A stretch of 64,000 nt of DNA from JAAZNO01 sp964508025 (GTDB lineage: Bacteria; Chloroflexota; Anaerolineae; B4-G1; SLSP01). This document shows positions 50,581 through 61,271 of this stretch, one piece after another. Location: assembly GCA_964508025.1 (NCBI GenBank), contig CAZDSF010000005.1, forward strand, positions 1 to 64,000. The letters run 5' to 3'. Each line of letters starts with the position of its first letter. Within the stretch, counting starts at the first letter, position 1. The position numbers were made by a program, and so were the translations under genes. Under the pieces are notes generated by a model that saw nothing but the letters and a program-made list of their open reading frames with translations, searched no databases and was not told the DNA's origin.

Positions 50581-51024
50581 TCACGGTCAAGCTGAGGCGC
50601 ATCCTTGCAATCTCGATGAGGCGGTGGACATTGCGCATGCGCTGGCGGTGCTGGTGGTGCGCCTGCTGGCGCAGTGCGCGGGCCTGCCAGTGCAGGCCTG
50701 CCGGTGCAGACCGAAAACGCTAACCTTTGACTATGGGGATTGCTGGGAATGCAAGGTCACGTTGGAGGAAATCTGTCCGGAAATAGCCGGGTTGGTAGGG
50801 CCTGGGGTTCTTGACGTGCAGGGTCAGGCGCCGAGGCAATATGGTTGGTGAGCTGCCCGCACTGGAGGCGATATGTTTGCGTAGCAATATTCCCGTGTCA
50901 CTTTCTCAGATTATCCCACGCCCGGCACGGATGCCGGCAGGTCCCACTTTTTGCGCAACCCTGCAATCGAAGTGATGGAGGTATATAAATAAACCTGCTG
51001 TAACCATGTACAGGACGGGAAACA
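50581..51024. other. gene-free decayed mobile DNA
   Basis: Some plus-strand codons run open here (about 50505-50851), but the frame has no ribosome site, no recognisable family and unusual composition (many Cys and Arg). I consider it non-coding remnant. Nothing else is visible. Confidence 0.5.
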
Positions 51025-52454
<1,430 letters not shown>

Positions 52455-52458
<4 letters not shown>

Positions 52459-53126
52459 TTTTTCCTCGCTTTTTCAATCCAGCCTAAAGTGTTTTTGACC
52501 AATTCCTTCATTGCGGTGAAGTTGCCATCGGCAATCCAATCCTGGCGGATGAGTTTGCTCCCAATGCCGACGGCGCAGACGCCCGCCTGGAACCATTCGG
52601 CAAGGCTGGCTTCGGTGGGTTCGACGCCGCCGGTGGGCATGAGATTCGACCAGGGCATGGGGGCGCGTACCGACTTGATGAAGTCCACGCCGCCGACCGC
52701 GCCGCCGGGGAAGATCTTGCAAATCTCTACGCCCCATTCTTCGGCCTGCGAGATTTCGCTGACGCTGCCGCAGCCCGGCAGACAGGCGACTTTGCGGCGG
52801 TTGCAGATGCGAATGACTTCCGGGTTGAGCAAGGGGCTGACGATGAAATGGGCGCCCAGTTGCATGTAGAGCGCGGCGGTAGCGGGTTCGACAATCGAAC
52901 CGGCGCCGAGCATCAGCCGCTCATCGTTCTCGAATCGGCATCCGATTTGCTCGAAGACCAGATGGGCGCGCGGGCCGCGATTGGTAAATTCTATCGTCCG
53001 CGCCCCGCCTTCGAGACAGGCTTCGACAATGCGGCAGGCTGTATCTGGGTCGGGGTGGAAGAAGAGCGGCACCAGCCCCGTTTTGAGCAGGGTGGTCAGA
53101 ACGGTCAGGCGGGTAGGTTGGGACAT
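52455..53126 (-). CDS. eda: 2-keto-3-deoxy-6-phosphogluconate aldolase
   Basis: A 223-residue class I aldolase that splits KDPG to pyruvate and glyceraldehyde 3-phosphate. The Schiff-base Lys137 is in VEICKIFPGGAVGG, and Glu46 is in RTIEFTNRG. It lies directly after a KDG kinase on the same strand, so together they finish uronate breakdown. Length fits the family. Confidence 0.93.
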
Positions 53127-53161
53127 GAAAACTCCTGTAAGACTTCCAAAGTCTGATAATT

Positions 53162-54193
53162 TCAGCGACTGACGCGCCCAGAAGCGTCACCTGCCGCCAG
53201 CTTTTCGACTTCGGCGCGCGTGACCAGGTTGAAGTCGCCGAAAATGGAATGTTTGAGCGCCGAGGCGGCTACCGCAAAGTTCAGGGCGCGCCGCGGGTCG
53301 TTGAATTGGGTCAATCCGTAAATCAGCCCGGCGGCAAAACTATCGCCGCCGCCCACGCGGTCAACCATCGGCAGAATGTCGTAAGTGGGGGCGGAGAACA
53401 TTTGCTCGTCCTGCCAGAGCAGGGCGCTCCAGGCGTTGTGACTGGCGGAGCGCGAACCGCGCAGGGTGATGGCGATGGTTTTCAAGGAGGGGAAGCGGGC
53501 GTTGAGCGCTTCGCAGACGGCTTGATATTGCTCGGCGGAGACCTTGCCGCCCGTCACGTCCGCCCCCGCTGCGTGAATGCCGAAAACCTTTTCGGCGTCT
53601 TCTTCGTTGCCGATGGCAAGGTCGCACAGCCCGACCAGTTCGGACATCACTTCGCCCGCTGTTTTGCCCCAGCCCCATAATTTGGCGCGGTAGTTCAGGT
53701 CGCAGGAGATGACCAGGTTCTTGCGCCGCGCCGCCCGCAGGGCTTCGAGGCAGGCCTCGGCTGCCCCTTGCGAGACGGCGGGAGTGATGCCCGTCCAGTG
53801 CAGCCAGTCCGCGCCTGCCAGGGCTGCGTCCCAGTCCACCATGCCGGGCTGGATTTCGGCGAAAGCGGAATGGGCGCGGTCATAGACCACGTTGCTGCCG
53901 CGCTGCGCCGCGCCGTGTTCGAGGAAGTAAATCCCCAAGCGGCTGCCGCCCCGCAGGATGAAGCGGGTATCTACGCCATATTGCCGCAGGGACTGAATGC
54001 AGGCGTCGCCTAGCGGGTTGGCGGGCAGGCGCGAGACGAAAGCCGCTTCTAACCCGAAAATTGCCAGCGAGACGGCGACGTTCGACTCGCCGCCGCCATA
54101 GACGACATCGAAGGAACGAGCTTGTGCGAAGCGCAACTGCCCAGGCGGGGATAGGCGCAGCATGATTTCGCCAAAGGTGATAACGCGGGTCAT
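53162..54193 (-). CDS. kdgK: 2-keto-3-deoxygluconate kinase (PfkB family)
   Basis: A 343-residue PfkB sugar kinase: ITFGEIMLRLSPPG start, YGGGESNVAVSLA, and the GGGDSFAAGLIYGL anion-hole/base motif with the catalytic Asp. It phosphorylates 2-keto-3-deoxygluconate. ATG 54193 has AAAGGAG upstream; the frame extends eight codons further but through the ribosome site. Its place before eda supports the substrate assignment. Confidence 0.92.
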   Translation of the reverse strand: MTRVITFGEIMLRLSPPGQLRFAQARSFDVVYGGGESNVAVSLAIFGLEAAFVSRLPANPLGDACIQSLRQYGVDTRFILRGGSRLGIYFLEHGAAQRGSNVVYDRAHSAFAEIQPGMVDWDAALAGADWLHWTGITPAVSQGAAEACLEALRAARRKNLVISCDLNYRAKLWGWGKTAGEVMSELVGLCDLAIGNEEDAEKVFGIHAAGADVTGGKVSAEQYQAVCEALNARFPSLKTIAITLRGSRSASHNAWSALLWQDEQMFSAPTYDILPMVDRVGGGDSFAAGLIYGLTQFNDPRRALNFAVAASALKHSIFGDFNLVTRAEVEKLAAGDASGRVSR

Positions 54194-54241
54194 GGGGTCT
54201 CCTTTCTGGCAGTCCAACGTCGGGAGACTGTGGACTCCGAA

Positions 54242-55000
54242 TTACAAACGCGGGATGTGAAATCCGCCATCCACATAAAACACCTGCCCGGTGGAGTAAG
54301 GGAACAGCCCTTCGGCAATGGCAGCCACCGCTTTGCCCACATCGGCGGGACTGCCCCAGCGAGGGATGGGAAAGACGCCGGCAGCAATCATCTGGTCGTA
54401 TTTCTCGTGGACGGCGGCGGTCATGTCGGTTTCGATGATGCCGGGGCGGATTTCGTAAACGCCGATGCCGAACTCCGCCAGCCGCGCCGCCCACAGGGTG
54501 GTCATCATCGCCAGGCCGGCCTTGCTGATACAGTATTCGGCGCGGTTGGGGCTGGCCGTCACGGCGCTAATCGAGGTGATGTTGACGATTTTGGGCGATT
54601 CGGGTTTGAGGTCAATCATCGCCCGCGCCACGCGCTGGGTGAGGAAGAACGGCCCCCGCAGGTTGACGCGCAGCACTTCATCGTAACTTTCCGGCGAAGC
54701 CAAAAGCATATCGGCGCGAAGGCGCGGCGCCATGCCGGCGTTGTTGACCAGCAGGTTGAGCGTCCCGGCGGTTTGCAGGACGCGCTGCAGCAAGGCTTCG
54801 TGCTGGTCGAGGTCGCCCACATCGGCGCGGACAAGGAAACCATCCCCGCCGGCATTTTTCACCGCCTGGAGTGCGGCTTCAGCGGCGGCCTGGTCGGAGC
54901 GGTAGTTGAGGGCAATCGTCCAGCCGCGGCTTGCCAGGGCTTCGGCGATGCCGCGCCCGATGCCGCGTCCCGCGCCTGTGACCAGCGCCACGCCGTTCAT
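54242..55000 (-). CDS. short-chain dehydrogenase, possibly KduD-like
   Basis: A 252-residue SDR: the cofactor loop TGAGRGIG (8-15), NNAG, and the catalytic Tyr156/Lys160 (AEYCISKAG). It overlaps the GH88 gene by four bases and stands between an unsaturated glucuronidase and a KDG kinase, where the pathway needs a reductase for the diketo-uronate. So a KduD-type activity is likely, but a KduI isomerase gene is not seen nearby. Confidence 0.85.
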   Translation of the reverse strand: MNGVALVTGAGRGIGRGIAEALASRGWTIALNYRSDQAAAEAALQAVKNAGGDGFLVRADVGDLDQHEALLQRVLQTAGTLNLLVNNAGMAPRLRADMLLASPESYDEVLRVNLRGPFFLTQRVARAMIDLKPESPKIVNITSISAVTASPNRAEYCISKAGLAMMTTLWAARLAEFGIGVYEIRPGIIETDMTAAVHEKYDQMIAAGVFPIPRWGSPADVGKAVAAIAEGLFPYSTGQVFYVDGGFHIPRL

Positions 55001-56088
55001 GCGCCCTCCAGCAGCGTGAGCGCCTGGTCGAGCGCCTGGACGAAGAAGTATTCGCCCCACATCACGCTTTCGTCCACGCCGAGATTTTTGGGGCGGTGGT
55101 ACACGCCATGTTTGAGAATGCCTTCCCAGCCCGGGGTATCGTTGGCGAGGTATTCCGGCGTGGTCAGCGTTGCCAGGGCGTTCAGGGCAAAGTCGCGGTA
55201 GGCGGTGTTTTGGGTCAGGTCGAACAGGTTGAGCAGCCCGCAGGCGGCAATGGCGGCGGCGGAACTATCCACCAGAACCGGACGGCGGGGGTCATCGTAA
55301 TCGTTGGGTGGGATGCCATCGGCGGGGGTGCGCTTGAGGTAGAAACGGGCGCAGGCTTCGGCGGTTTCCAGATAGTCCGTTTCGCCGGTCATCTGATAGG
55401 CCGTCCCGAAGCCGTACAACGCCCAGGCCAGCCCCCGCGCCCAGGCCGAGTCGCCGCGCCAGCCCTGATGGGTGGTCTGCCGCAGAAACTCGCCCGTTTG
55501 CAGGTCGAAAATGCCTTCGTGGGCGGTGGAGCCGTCGCCGCGCACCAAATAGCGGCGGGTGGTCTGACAGTGGGCGTGCGCTTTGCGGAGCAGGTCGTCA
55601 TCTCCTGTTTGCTGGGCGGCATAGAAGACAATCCCGACGTTCATCATGATGTCAATGAACAGGGAGTCATCGGCCACGAAAGAGCGCAGGTATTGCCCTT
55701 TTTCTTTGAAGCGCAGGCCCATCGTCTGCCCGGCGGTGATGACCACCTGGTTGAGGGACTCGTCGCCGGTCAAGTCGTACCAGCGTTTGTAGGTGGACCA
55801 GAAGAGGAAGCCCAGGTCATGCACAGCGCGGTCGGTTTTGCGATGCTCGAGCAGAAGCGAGTAGCGTTCGGCTTTGGCGCGCCATGCGGCGCTGCCCGTG
55901 CGGGCGTGGAAAATCCACATCATGCCGCCTAGAAAGCCTTCGCACCAGTTCGTCCAGGTCTCGCCGCCGTGTTGCCAGCGTCCGTTGACGGTGTACATCG
56001 GGAAATAGTCGGGATAGTTCTCGCTCAGCGCGGCAACCTGTTTTTGGGCAAGGTCGAAGGCGTGGCGTAGGGCTGGAAGGATGTCCAT
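54997..56088 (-). CDS. unsaturated glucuronyl hydrolase, GH88
   Basis: A 363-residue alpha/alpha-barrel glycosidase that removes delta-4,5-unsaturated uronate from lyase products. The catalytic Asp91 (VHDLGFLF) and Asp146 (SLFIDIMMN) are in place. There is no signal peptide, so it works on imported oligosaccharides. This gene is the main evidence that the cluster handles uronate-containing glycans. A lyase gene is not visible in the window. Confidence 0.92.
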   Translation of the reverse strand: MDILPALRHAFDLAQKQVAALSENYPDYFPMYTVNGRWQHGGETWTNWCEGFLGGMMWIFHARTGSAAWRAKAERYSLLLEHRKTDRAVHDLGFLFWSTYKRWYDLTGDESLNQVVITAGQTMGLRFKEKGQYLRSFVADDSLFIDIMMNVGIVFYAAQQTGDDDLLRKAHAHCQTTRRYLVRGDGSTAHEGIFDLQTGEFLRQTTHQGWRGDSAWARGLAWALYGFGTAYQMTGETDYLETAEACARFYLKRTPADGIPPNDYDDPRRPVLVDSSAAAIAACGLLNLFDLTQNTAYRDFALNALATLTTPEYLANDTPGWEGILKHGVYHRPKNLGVDESVMWGEYFFVQALDQALTLLEGA

Positions 56089-56090
56089 GT

Positions 56091-57431
56091 TTACTTGTTC
56101 TCCAAAAAGGCTCGAATCCCATCCAGCAGAATCTGTTCGCTTTCAGGGGCGAAGGGGGCGGGGTGATTGCACCAAACGTTGCCGAGTTCGACTTCGTAGC
56201 CGCCTTCGAGAATCTGCTGGCGGGTGGAGAGATAGGCGACGACGCCATTGGCGTAGCAGACCGGCGCGATGGTCTGGTCAGGGAACATGCGCCGCAGGTT
56301 TAAGCCGTACTCAACGCTGGCTTCGGCGCCGATACCGAGCAGGGCGACGTTTTTGGCGAAGCGCCAGGCGCTGAGCCGCACAGGGACATCGGGGCGCAGG
56401 CGGTTTTCGGGGTCTGCCAGCAGATAGCGGGCAAAGGCGGCCCAATCCGGCTCCCAGGGTGGGCGGTGGGCATAGTCGGTAGCGGCCATCTTTTGGAAAT
56501 GCTCCAGCGGAGGGATAGGGGCGAGGGGTAGGAAGACTTCGGTCGAGCGGCAATCCAGTTGCGGGTCGAGGGCAGCGGGCGGGGCGGCGTTCAGGGCGGC
56601 GGTCACACTTTCGCCCAGTTCCCGCCCCAGGCGCAGCACGTCCTGATATGTACCGAAAAATTCGCCGCGTTCATCGGTGACGTTGGGGTTGATTTCGGCT
56701 TCGCAGCCAGGCAGGTAGATGGCGGTGCAGTCGGGCAGGGCCGCTTCGATGTACCGCCGCGCCGCGCCGGGGAACTCGGCGGTGATGATGTTGCTGGTGC
56801 TGCCCAGCGTGTCGGCGTGGCAGGCATAGTTGAACAAGACCAGGCGGCGCGGGCTAACCGTGTCGGCAAATTGCAGGATGATGGCCTGTTCATCGCGGGG
56901 GCCGGCAGGGTTGGGCAGCATTTCGATTTCGCCGTTGGCGTTGGGCCGGCGGCGATTGATGCCAAAGGTGACGTGGGCGGTCGCGTGGGTCAGGCGATAG
57001 TCCCCATCGAGACGGCTGAGGGCCAGGGCGGCGTCGGTCAGGATGGTCTGTTCGAGGCGGTCGAGATATTGCTGGTCGGCTTCGCCGTAGTCCATGAAAC
57101 TATAGGGGATGACGGGGCCGCTGTGATTGTGGGAGGCGACGAGCAGGACGTTCTGCGGCGGGACGCCGAAACGCTCCTGGAACTGGCGCGTGATGCCGTC
57201 ATAGAAGTATTCTGCCAGCCCAATCAGGTCGGCGGCAACCAGCAGCGCGCGAGTTTCGCCGCGCTGGAAGGCGACGGTTTGCAGGATGAGCGGGTCGGCG
57301 ACGGCGGTGCTGCCCCCCACGCGCTCGGCGTAGCCCATCAGGCGGGCGCCCACCGCGGGCGTAATGTCGGAGACGGCAAGGCCGATCTGTAACGACGAGG
57401 GGTTGTCGGCGGAACGTGCGCGTTCGTTCAT
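56091..57431 (-). CDS. neutral ceramidase N-terminal-domain family protein
   Basis: A 446-residue protein with the neutral/alkaline ceramidase N-terminal pattern: IGLAVSDITPAVGARLMGYA, ASHNHSGPVIPYS with the metal His, and FNYACHADTLG. Such proteins without the C-terminal domain are frequent in sugar-utilisation clusters, where they are probably not true ceramidases; the substrate is unknown. No signal peptide is evident. The ribosome site AAAGGA lies within the stop of the upstream gene. Confidence 0.8.
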   Translation of the reverse strand: MNERARSADNPSSLQIGLAVSDITPAVGARLMGYAERVGGSTAVADPLILQTVAFQRGETRALLVAADLIGLAEYFYDGITRQFQERFGVPPQNVLLVASHNHSGPVIPYSFMDYGEADQQYLDRLEQTILTDAALALSRLDGDYRLTHATAHVTFGINRRRPNANGEIEMLPNPAGPRDEQAIILQFADTVSPRRLVLFNYACHADTLGSTSNIITAEFPGAARRYIEAALPDCTAIYLPGCEAEINPNVTDERGEFFGTYQDVLRLGRELGESVTAALNAAPPAALDPQLDCRSTEVFLPLAPIPPLEHFQKMAATDYAHRPPWEPDWAAFARYLLADPENRLRPDVPVRLSAWRFAKNVALLGIGAEASVEYGLNLRRMFPDQTIAPVCYANGVVAYLSTRQQILEGGYEVELGNVWCNHPAPFAPESEQILLDGIRAFLENK

Positions 57432-57434
57432 CAT

Positions 57435-58058
57435 TCATCCTTTCGCATTCATCGTTTCAATGACTTCATCCGTGGTCAATACGCGCCCTAACTTGCGGCG
57501 GACGATGTCGAGGACGGCGTCCTGGATGTGCGGCCAGAGGGTGGCGCATCCATCGGAGACGAGGGTGACGTGGTACTCGCGCGTGGAGGCGCTGAAGGTC
57601 GTGCCAAGCACGCACAGGTCGGTCATCACCCCCGTAATGACGAGATGCCGAATATCTCGGGCGCGCAGGAGCTGGTCGAGGGGCGTGCCGTAGAATTTGT
57701 CCAGCGAGTAGCCCTGGATAACGGCTTCATTCGGCAGGGGCGCAAGCGGCGGGTAGATTTCGGGGCTTTCGGGGCCGACGGCGTCCAACTGACAGTTGCC
57801 CGAAGGATGCCCGTACCCTGTTGGCTGTCCGGGGAGGGGCGGCAGGTGTTCGATGCCGAAAGGGTCAACCCGCTGGGTGGGGATGGTGGGACTGGCGACA
57901 AAGGCGGTGTAGATGACGGGCAAGCCGTGCGCGCGGAACGCATCCCGCAGCCGCTGGATGTTGGGGATGATTGCCAGCCCCGGCGGGACGGTGAGTGAGG
58001 CTTCGGGGTGCAGGAAGCCGGTTTGCATGTCTATGATCAAGAGGGCGGTGCGATTCAT
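57435..58058 (-). CDS. isochorismatase-family cysteine hydrolase
   Basis: A 207-residue hydrolase with the triad Asp10 (LLIIDMQTGF), Lys121 (YSLDKFYG) and Cys149 (GVMTDLCVLGTT). Family members cleave amides or esters such as nicotinamide, N-carbamoylsarcosine or ureidoacrylate; which one is not clear. It is embedded in a sugar cluster and overlaps its neighbour's ribosome site. Confidence 0.85.
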   Translation of the reverse strand: MNRTALLIIDMQTGFLHPEASLTVPPGLAIIPNIQRLRDAFRAHGLPVIYTAFVASPTIPTQRVDPFGIEHLPPLPGQPTGYGHPSGNCQLDAVGPESPEIYPPLAPLPNEAVIQGYSLDKFYGTPLDQLLRARDIRHLVITGVMTDLCVLGTTFSASTREYHVTLVSDGCATLWPHIQDAVLDIVRRKLGRVLTTDEVIETMNAKG

Positions 58059-58105
58059 GGGCTATTCTCGTTATGTGTTACGCAGAGAGGGACGCGCAGC
58101 GTGTT

Positions 58106-59122
58106 TTACGTCATGTGGTCGTACTGCCACAAATCCACCACGCCTTTGAGCGGGCGGCCTTCCAGGTAGGCGGCGGCGTTGTCGAGGGCGTAGAGGCCGC
58201 AGTCTACGCGGCGGTCGGCGGTGGGGCCGGCGATGTGCGGAGTGAGGAAGACGTTGGGCAGACCGCGCAGGGGCGAATCAGCGGGCAGGGGTTCTTCCGC
58301 ATAAACATCCAGCGCCAGGGTCACGCTGCGCTCGCGCGCCAGCCGTATCAGGGCGGCTTCGTCCACCACTCTGCCGCGTCCACTGTTGACGAAAATTCCG
58401 CCGTCGGGCAGGCGGCTGAGCAGTTCCCACGTCACCACGCCGCGCGTTTCGGGGATGAGGGGGGCGAGTTCCACCACGATTTCGTTATCGCCGAAGAGGG
58501 CTTCCAGGCTCTCAGCGCGGGTCACGCCGGCGGCGGCGAATTTTTCGGGCGGGTCGTGGGGGGCATGGGCGGAAATCTGACAGTCGAAGGGGCGCAGCAG
58601 TTGGACGAGGGCCTGGGCGATGTGGCCGAAGCCGTGGATGCCCACTTTGCGCCCGAACAGGCTGCGCGGCCCCGTAAAGGTCTGCGGATTCCAGGGGCGA
58701 TCATCCCACTCCTTGTGGATGTGCATGGAAATCTGGTGATAGGCGGCCTGACGCAGCGCAGCCAGGATTTGCAACAGGCAATGCTCGGCTACCAGCCGCC
58801 CGATGGAATCGCCCCAGTTGGTGACGAGGATGCCTTGTTCCAGAATGCGGCGCGAAATCATCCAGCGCACCGAACCGCCGCTGGAGGCGATGTAGCGCAG
58901 CGAGGAGGCGCGGGCGGGCAGGTCATCGGGCAGTTCGAAGACGTTCCAGCCGGTGAGCAGGATGGGGGAGTGCGTTTCGTTTAGGGCCGCGATGGCGGCA
59001 TCCACGCCGAGCGCAGCGTTCACGAAGCGGGTCTCGAAGGGCAGGTCGGGGCGCAGCGCCAGCGCCGGGGCGATAAACTCGGCGTAGTTGGAGGGTTCCA
59101 TGAAGACGGGAATAGTAAGCAT
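58106..59122 (-). CDS. D-2-hydroxyacid dehydrogenase
   Basis: A 338-residue NAD-dependent dehydrogenase: the dinucleotide fold KVGIHGFGHIAQALVQLL, the catalytic Arg in VELAPLIPETRG, VNSGRGRVVDEAAL, and the His of FLTPHIAG. It reduces or oxidises a 2-hydroxyacid. In a uronate cluster it may act on a sugar-acid intermediate. The start has a weak ribosome site. Confidence 0.87.
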   Translation of the reverse strand: MLTIPVFMEPSNYAEFIAPALALRPDLPFETRFVNAALGVDAAIAALNETHSPILLTGWNVFELPDDLPARASSLRYIASSGGSVRWMISRRILEQGILVTNWGDSIGRLVAEHCLLQILAALRQAAYHQISMHIHKEWDDRPWNPQTFTGPRSLFGRKVGIHGFGHIAQALVQLLRPFDCQISAHAPHDPPEKFAAAGVTRAESLEALFGDNEIVVELAPLIPETRGVVTWELLSRLPDGGIFVNSGRGRVVDEAALIRLARERSVTLALDVYAEEPLPADSPLRGLPNVFLTPHIAGPTADRRVDCGLYALDNAAAYLEGRPLKGVVDLWQYDHMT

Positions 59123-59137
59123 AGCAGTTCTCAGTCC

Positions 59138-59980
59138 TTAGTTCGTTTTCAGTGACCAGTTGCGGAAAAGTTTCACGTCGCGGGAGACCTGTTCGAGGGC
59201 GGCTTCGGCGCTGAGGAGGGCGAAACAGTTCTCGTCGCGGTATTCGCCGAAGAAGATGACGGGTATCTCGGCGAGATGGGGGAGCAGGGGCAGAATCTCG
59301 CGCCAGGGGGTATTGCCCGCGCCGAGCGGACCAAACTCCGCCGATTGATTGCGTTGTCCCCCACAGTGACGGTGATTGCCGTCCACCCAGCGGAAATCCT
59401 TCACGCCGAGCGCGGCGATGTGGTCGGAAATCAGGTCGAGGCTCATTAGCCAGCCCAGCCCGCCGCCTTCGATGGTCGCGTGCGCAGGGTCGTAGTATAG
59501 GCCAAGATGGGCCGGGTCTATGCCTTCCAGGACGTAGTCCAGGTCGCAGAGGTTGGCGCCGAACTGCTCGCAGGAGTGGTTTTGGATGAGTCCCGTGATG
59601 CCCAAATCAGCATTGAGAGCAGCGAGGTCGCGCAGGCAGGCGCGGACTTCCGTCCGCAGGGCGCGCAGGCTGCCAAACTCGCGGTAGAGCCAGTTGTTGA
59701 CCTGGTAATGCGTCACGCCGAGGGCGCGGGCGGTTTGCAAGACGCGGCGCGTCAGCGGGTCATCGGCGCGCTGGATAGCGGTGGTGATTTTGCCAATCCG
59801 CAGCCCCTGGGCAGCGAGAATCTCAGCGGCGCGGGGCAGCTCGGTCTCCGCCGCTTCGGGGCGAAGATTGCCGTTGGGACGGACGCTCAAATCCAGCCCG
59901 TCCAGCCCCATTGCGCCAGCGCGGGCGGCGAGTTCGGGCAGGGGCACATCCTGGAAGAATTCGGCGAAGAGCAGCAACAT
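59138..59980 (-). CDS. sugar phosphate isomerase/epimerase (TIM barrel)
   Basis: A 280-residue xylose-isomerase-like TIM barrel protein: MGLDGLDLSVRPNGN, LIQNHSCEQFGANL, YYDPAHATIEGGG, GVKDFRWVDGN, and FFGEYRD. The acidic and His metal ligands fit this family. The substrate is unassigned, probably an inosose or a rare ketose. It is followed by the hydroxyacid dehydrogenase at 15 bases. Confidence 0.87.
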   Translation of the reverse strand: MLLLFAEFFQDVPLPELAARAGAMGLDGLDLSVRPNGNLRPEAAETELPRAAEILAAQGLRIGKITTAIQRADDPLTRRVLQTARALGVTHYQVNNWLYREFGSLRALRTEVRACLRDLAALNADLGITGLIQNHSCEQFGANLCDLDYVLEGIDPAHLGLYYDPAHATIEGGGLGWLMSLDLISDHIAALGVKDFRWVDGNHRHCGGQRNQSAEFGPLGAGNTPWREILPLLPHLAEIPVIFFGEYRDENCFALLSAEAALEQVSRDVKLFRNWSLKTN

Positions 59981-59993
59981 GCACTTCCCTCGC

Positions 59994-61235
59994 TCAGACC
60001 GGTTCCACAGATTGAAGCGCAGTCTCGATGACCTCCGCCGCGAGTTCGATCTCGGCGGGGGAGTAGAGCGGATTCACGTCAATATGCACGGCGCGGCTGA
60101 GCAGGTCGAGCGTGCGCGGGCAGGCTTCGGGCGAGTAGTCCACCGGGCGGGGGGCGGAGGCCCAGGGCTGGTTGGCGGCGTTCCAGGCGCGTTTATTGAC
60201 GATGGGTGTCCAGTGGGTGTATACGTGATAGTCCACTTCGGCGGGATCGTAGAGGGTGTAGGCTTCCACGTTCCCCTCGCTGATGACGCCGGCGAGGGCT
60301 TTGGCGTGCTGCGCGCTGCGGGCAAAGAAAATGAAGGCGATACTCGCGTCGCCCTGCGGGTCGGGAATTTGTTGCAGGGTCACGCCTTGCGCTTCGGCGA
60401 CGGGGCGCACGGCGGCTTGCAGGACGGCCTTGTAGGCGCGCATGGTTGTCAGCAGCGGGTCGAGTTTATCCAGTTGCGCCAGGGCGACGGCGGCGAGCAG
60501 TTCGGGCATACGGAAGTTGACGCCCCACAGGATACTCTCGGCGGGCAGGTTGTTGCGCAGACCGCCGATGACATCGTGGTACATCAGGGCGCGCTGGTAG
60601 ATGTCTTCGTCATCGGTCAGAACCATGCCGCCTTCGCCCGAAGTAATGATTTTGTTGAATTGCAGGCTGAAACAGCCTGCGTCTCCAAACGCGCCGAGTC
60701 GCTGCCCGTGATACGAAGCGCCGTCAGCCTGCGCGGTGTCTTCGATGACTTTGAGATTGTGGGCGCGGGCGAAAGCCATCAGTTCAGCCATGCGGCAGGG
60801 GACGCCGCGCATGTGGACGGGGATGATGGCGCGGGTGTAAGGGCTGAGGCGGTTGGGCAGGTCGGCAGGGTCGAGGGTCAGGCTTTCGTCCACTTCGGCG
60901 ACAACGGGAATGGCGCCCACAGCCAGCACGGCGGAGGCGGTGGCAATCCAGGTGTAGGCGGGGATGATGACTTCATCGCCGGGGCCGAGTCCCAGGGCTT
61001 GCAGAGCGGTGACGAGCGCCGCGGTGCCGCTGGTGACCGCCAGGGCGTACTTTGCGCCCATCTTTTCGGCGAAACGTTTCTCCAATGCTTCCACTTTGGA
61101 GGGCGCGTCGGTGGGGCCGTAATAGCGAAACAGGCGTTTCTGGCGGATGGAATCCACAGCTTGCGCGATTTCGGCGTCATCCAGGATATTGCCGCCGGGG
61201 TACATCGGCGGGCAGGGATGGGGGAGGGAGGTCAT
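59994..61235 (-). CDS. DegT/DnrJ/EryC1/StrS family aminotransferase
   Basis: A 413-residue PLP-dependent sugar aminotransferase: LAVTSGTAALVTALQALGLG, VIEDTAQADGASYHG, and the PLP Lys195 in LQFNKIITSGEGG. These enzymes add or remove an amino group on keto-sugars. In a catabolic cluster it may remove the amine from an aminouronate or inositol derivative (inference). It sits between the Gfo/Idh gene and the TIM-barrel gene. Confidence 0.9.
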   Translation of the reverse strand: MTSLPHPCPPMYPGGNILDDAEIAQAVDSIRQKRLFRYYGPTDAPSKVEALEKRFAEKMGAKYALAVTSGTAALVTALQALGLGPGDEVIIPAYTWIATASAVLAVGAIPVVAEVDESLTLDPADLPNRLSPYTRAIIPVHMRGVPCRMAELMAFARAHNLKVIEDTAQADGASYHGQRLGAFGDAGCFSLQFNKIITSGEGGMVLTDDEDIYQRALMYHDVIGGLRNNLPAESILWGVNFRMPELLAAVALAQLDKLDPLLTTMRAYKAVLQAAVRPVAEAQGVTLQQIPDPQGDASIAFIFFARSAQHAKALAGVISEGNVEAYTLYDPAEVDYHVYTHWTPIVNKRAWNAANQPWASAPRPVDYSPEACPRTLDLLSRAVHIDVNPLYSPAEIELAAEVIETALQSVEPV

Positions 61236-61271
61236 AAGAAAGTGTGCTCCTTTCAGGTTGCAGGTGATGTG

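Noticed and set aside
50505..50851. A plus-strand frame of 111 codons rich in Cys and Arg as a new small protein.
   Set aside because: No ribosome site and no family; the opposite strand shows transposase remnants, so it is a shadow in decayed DNA.
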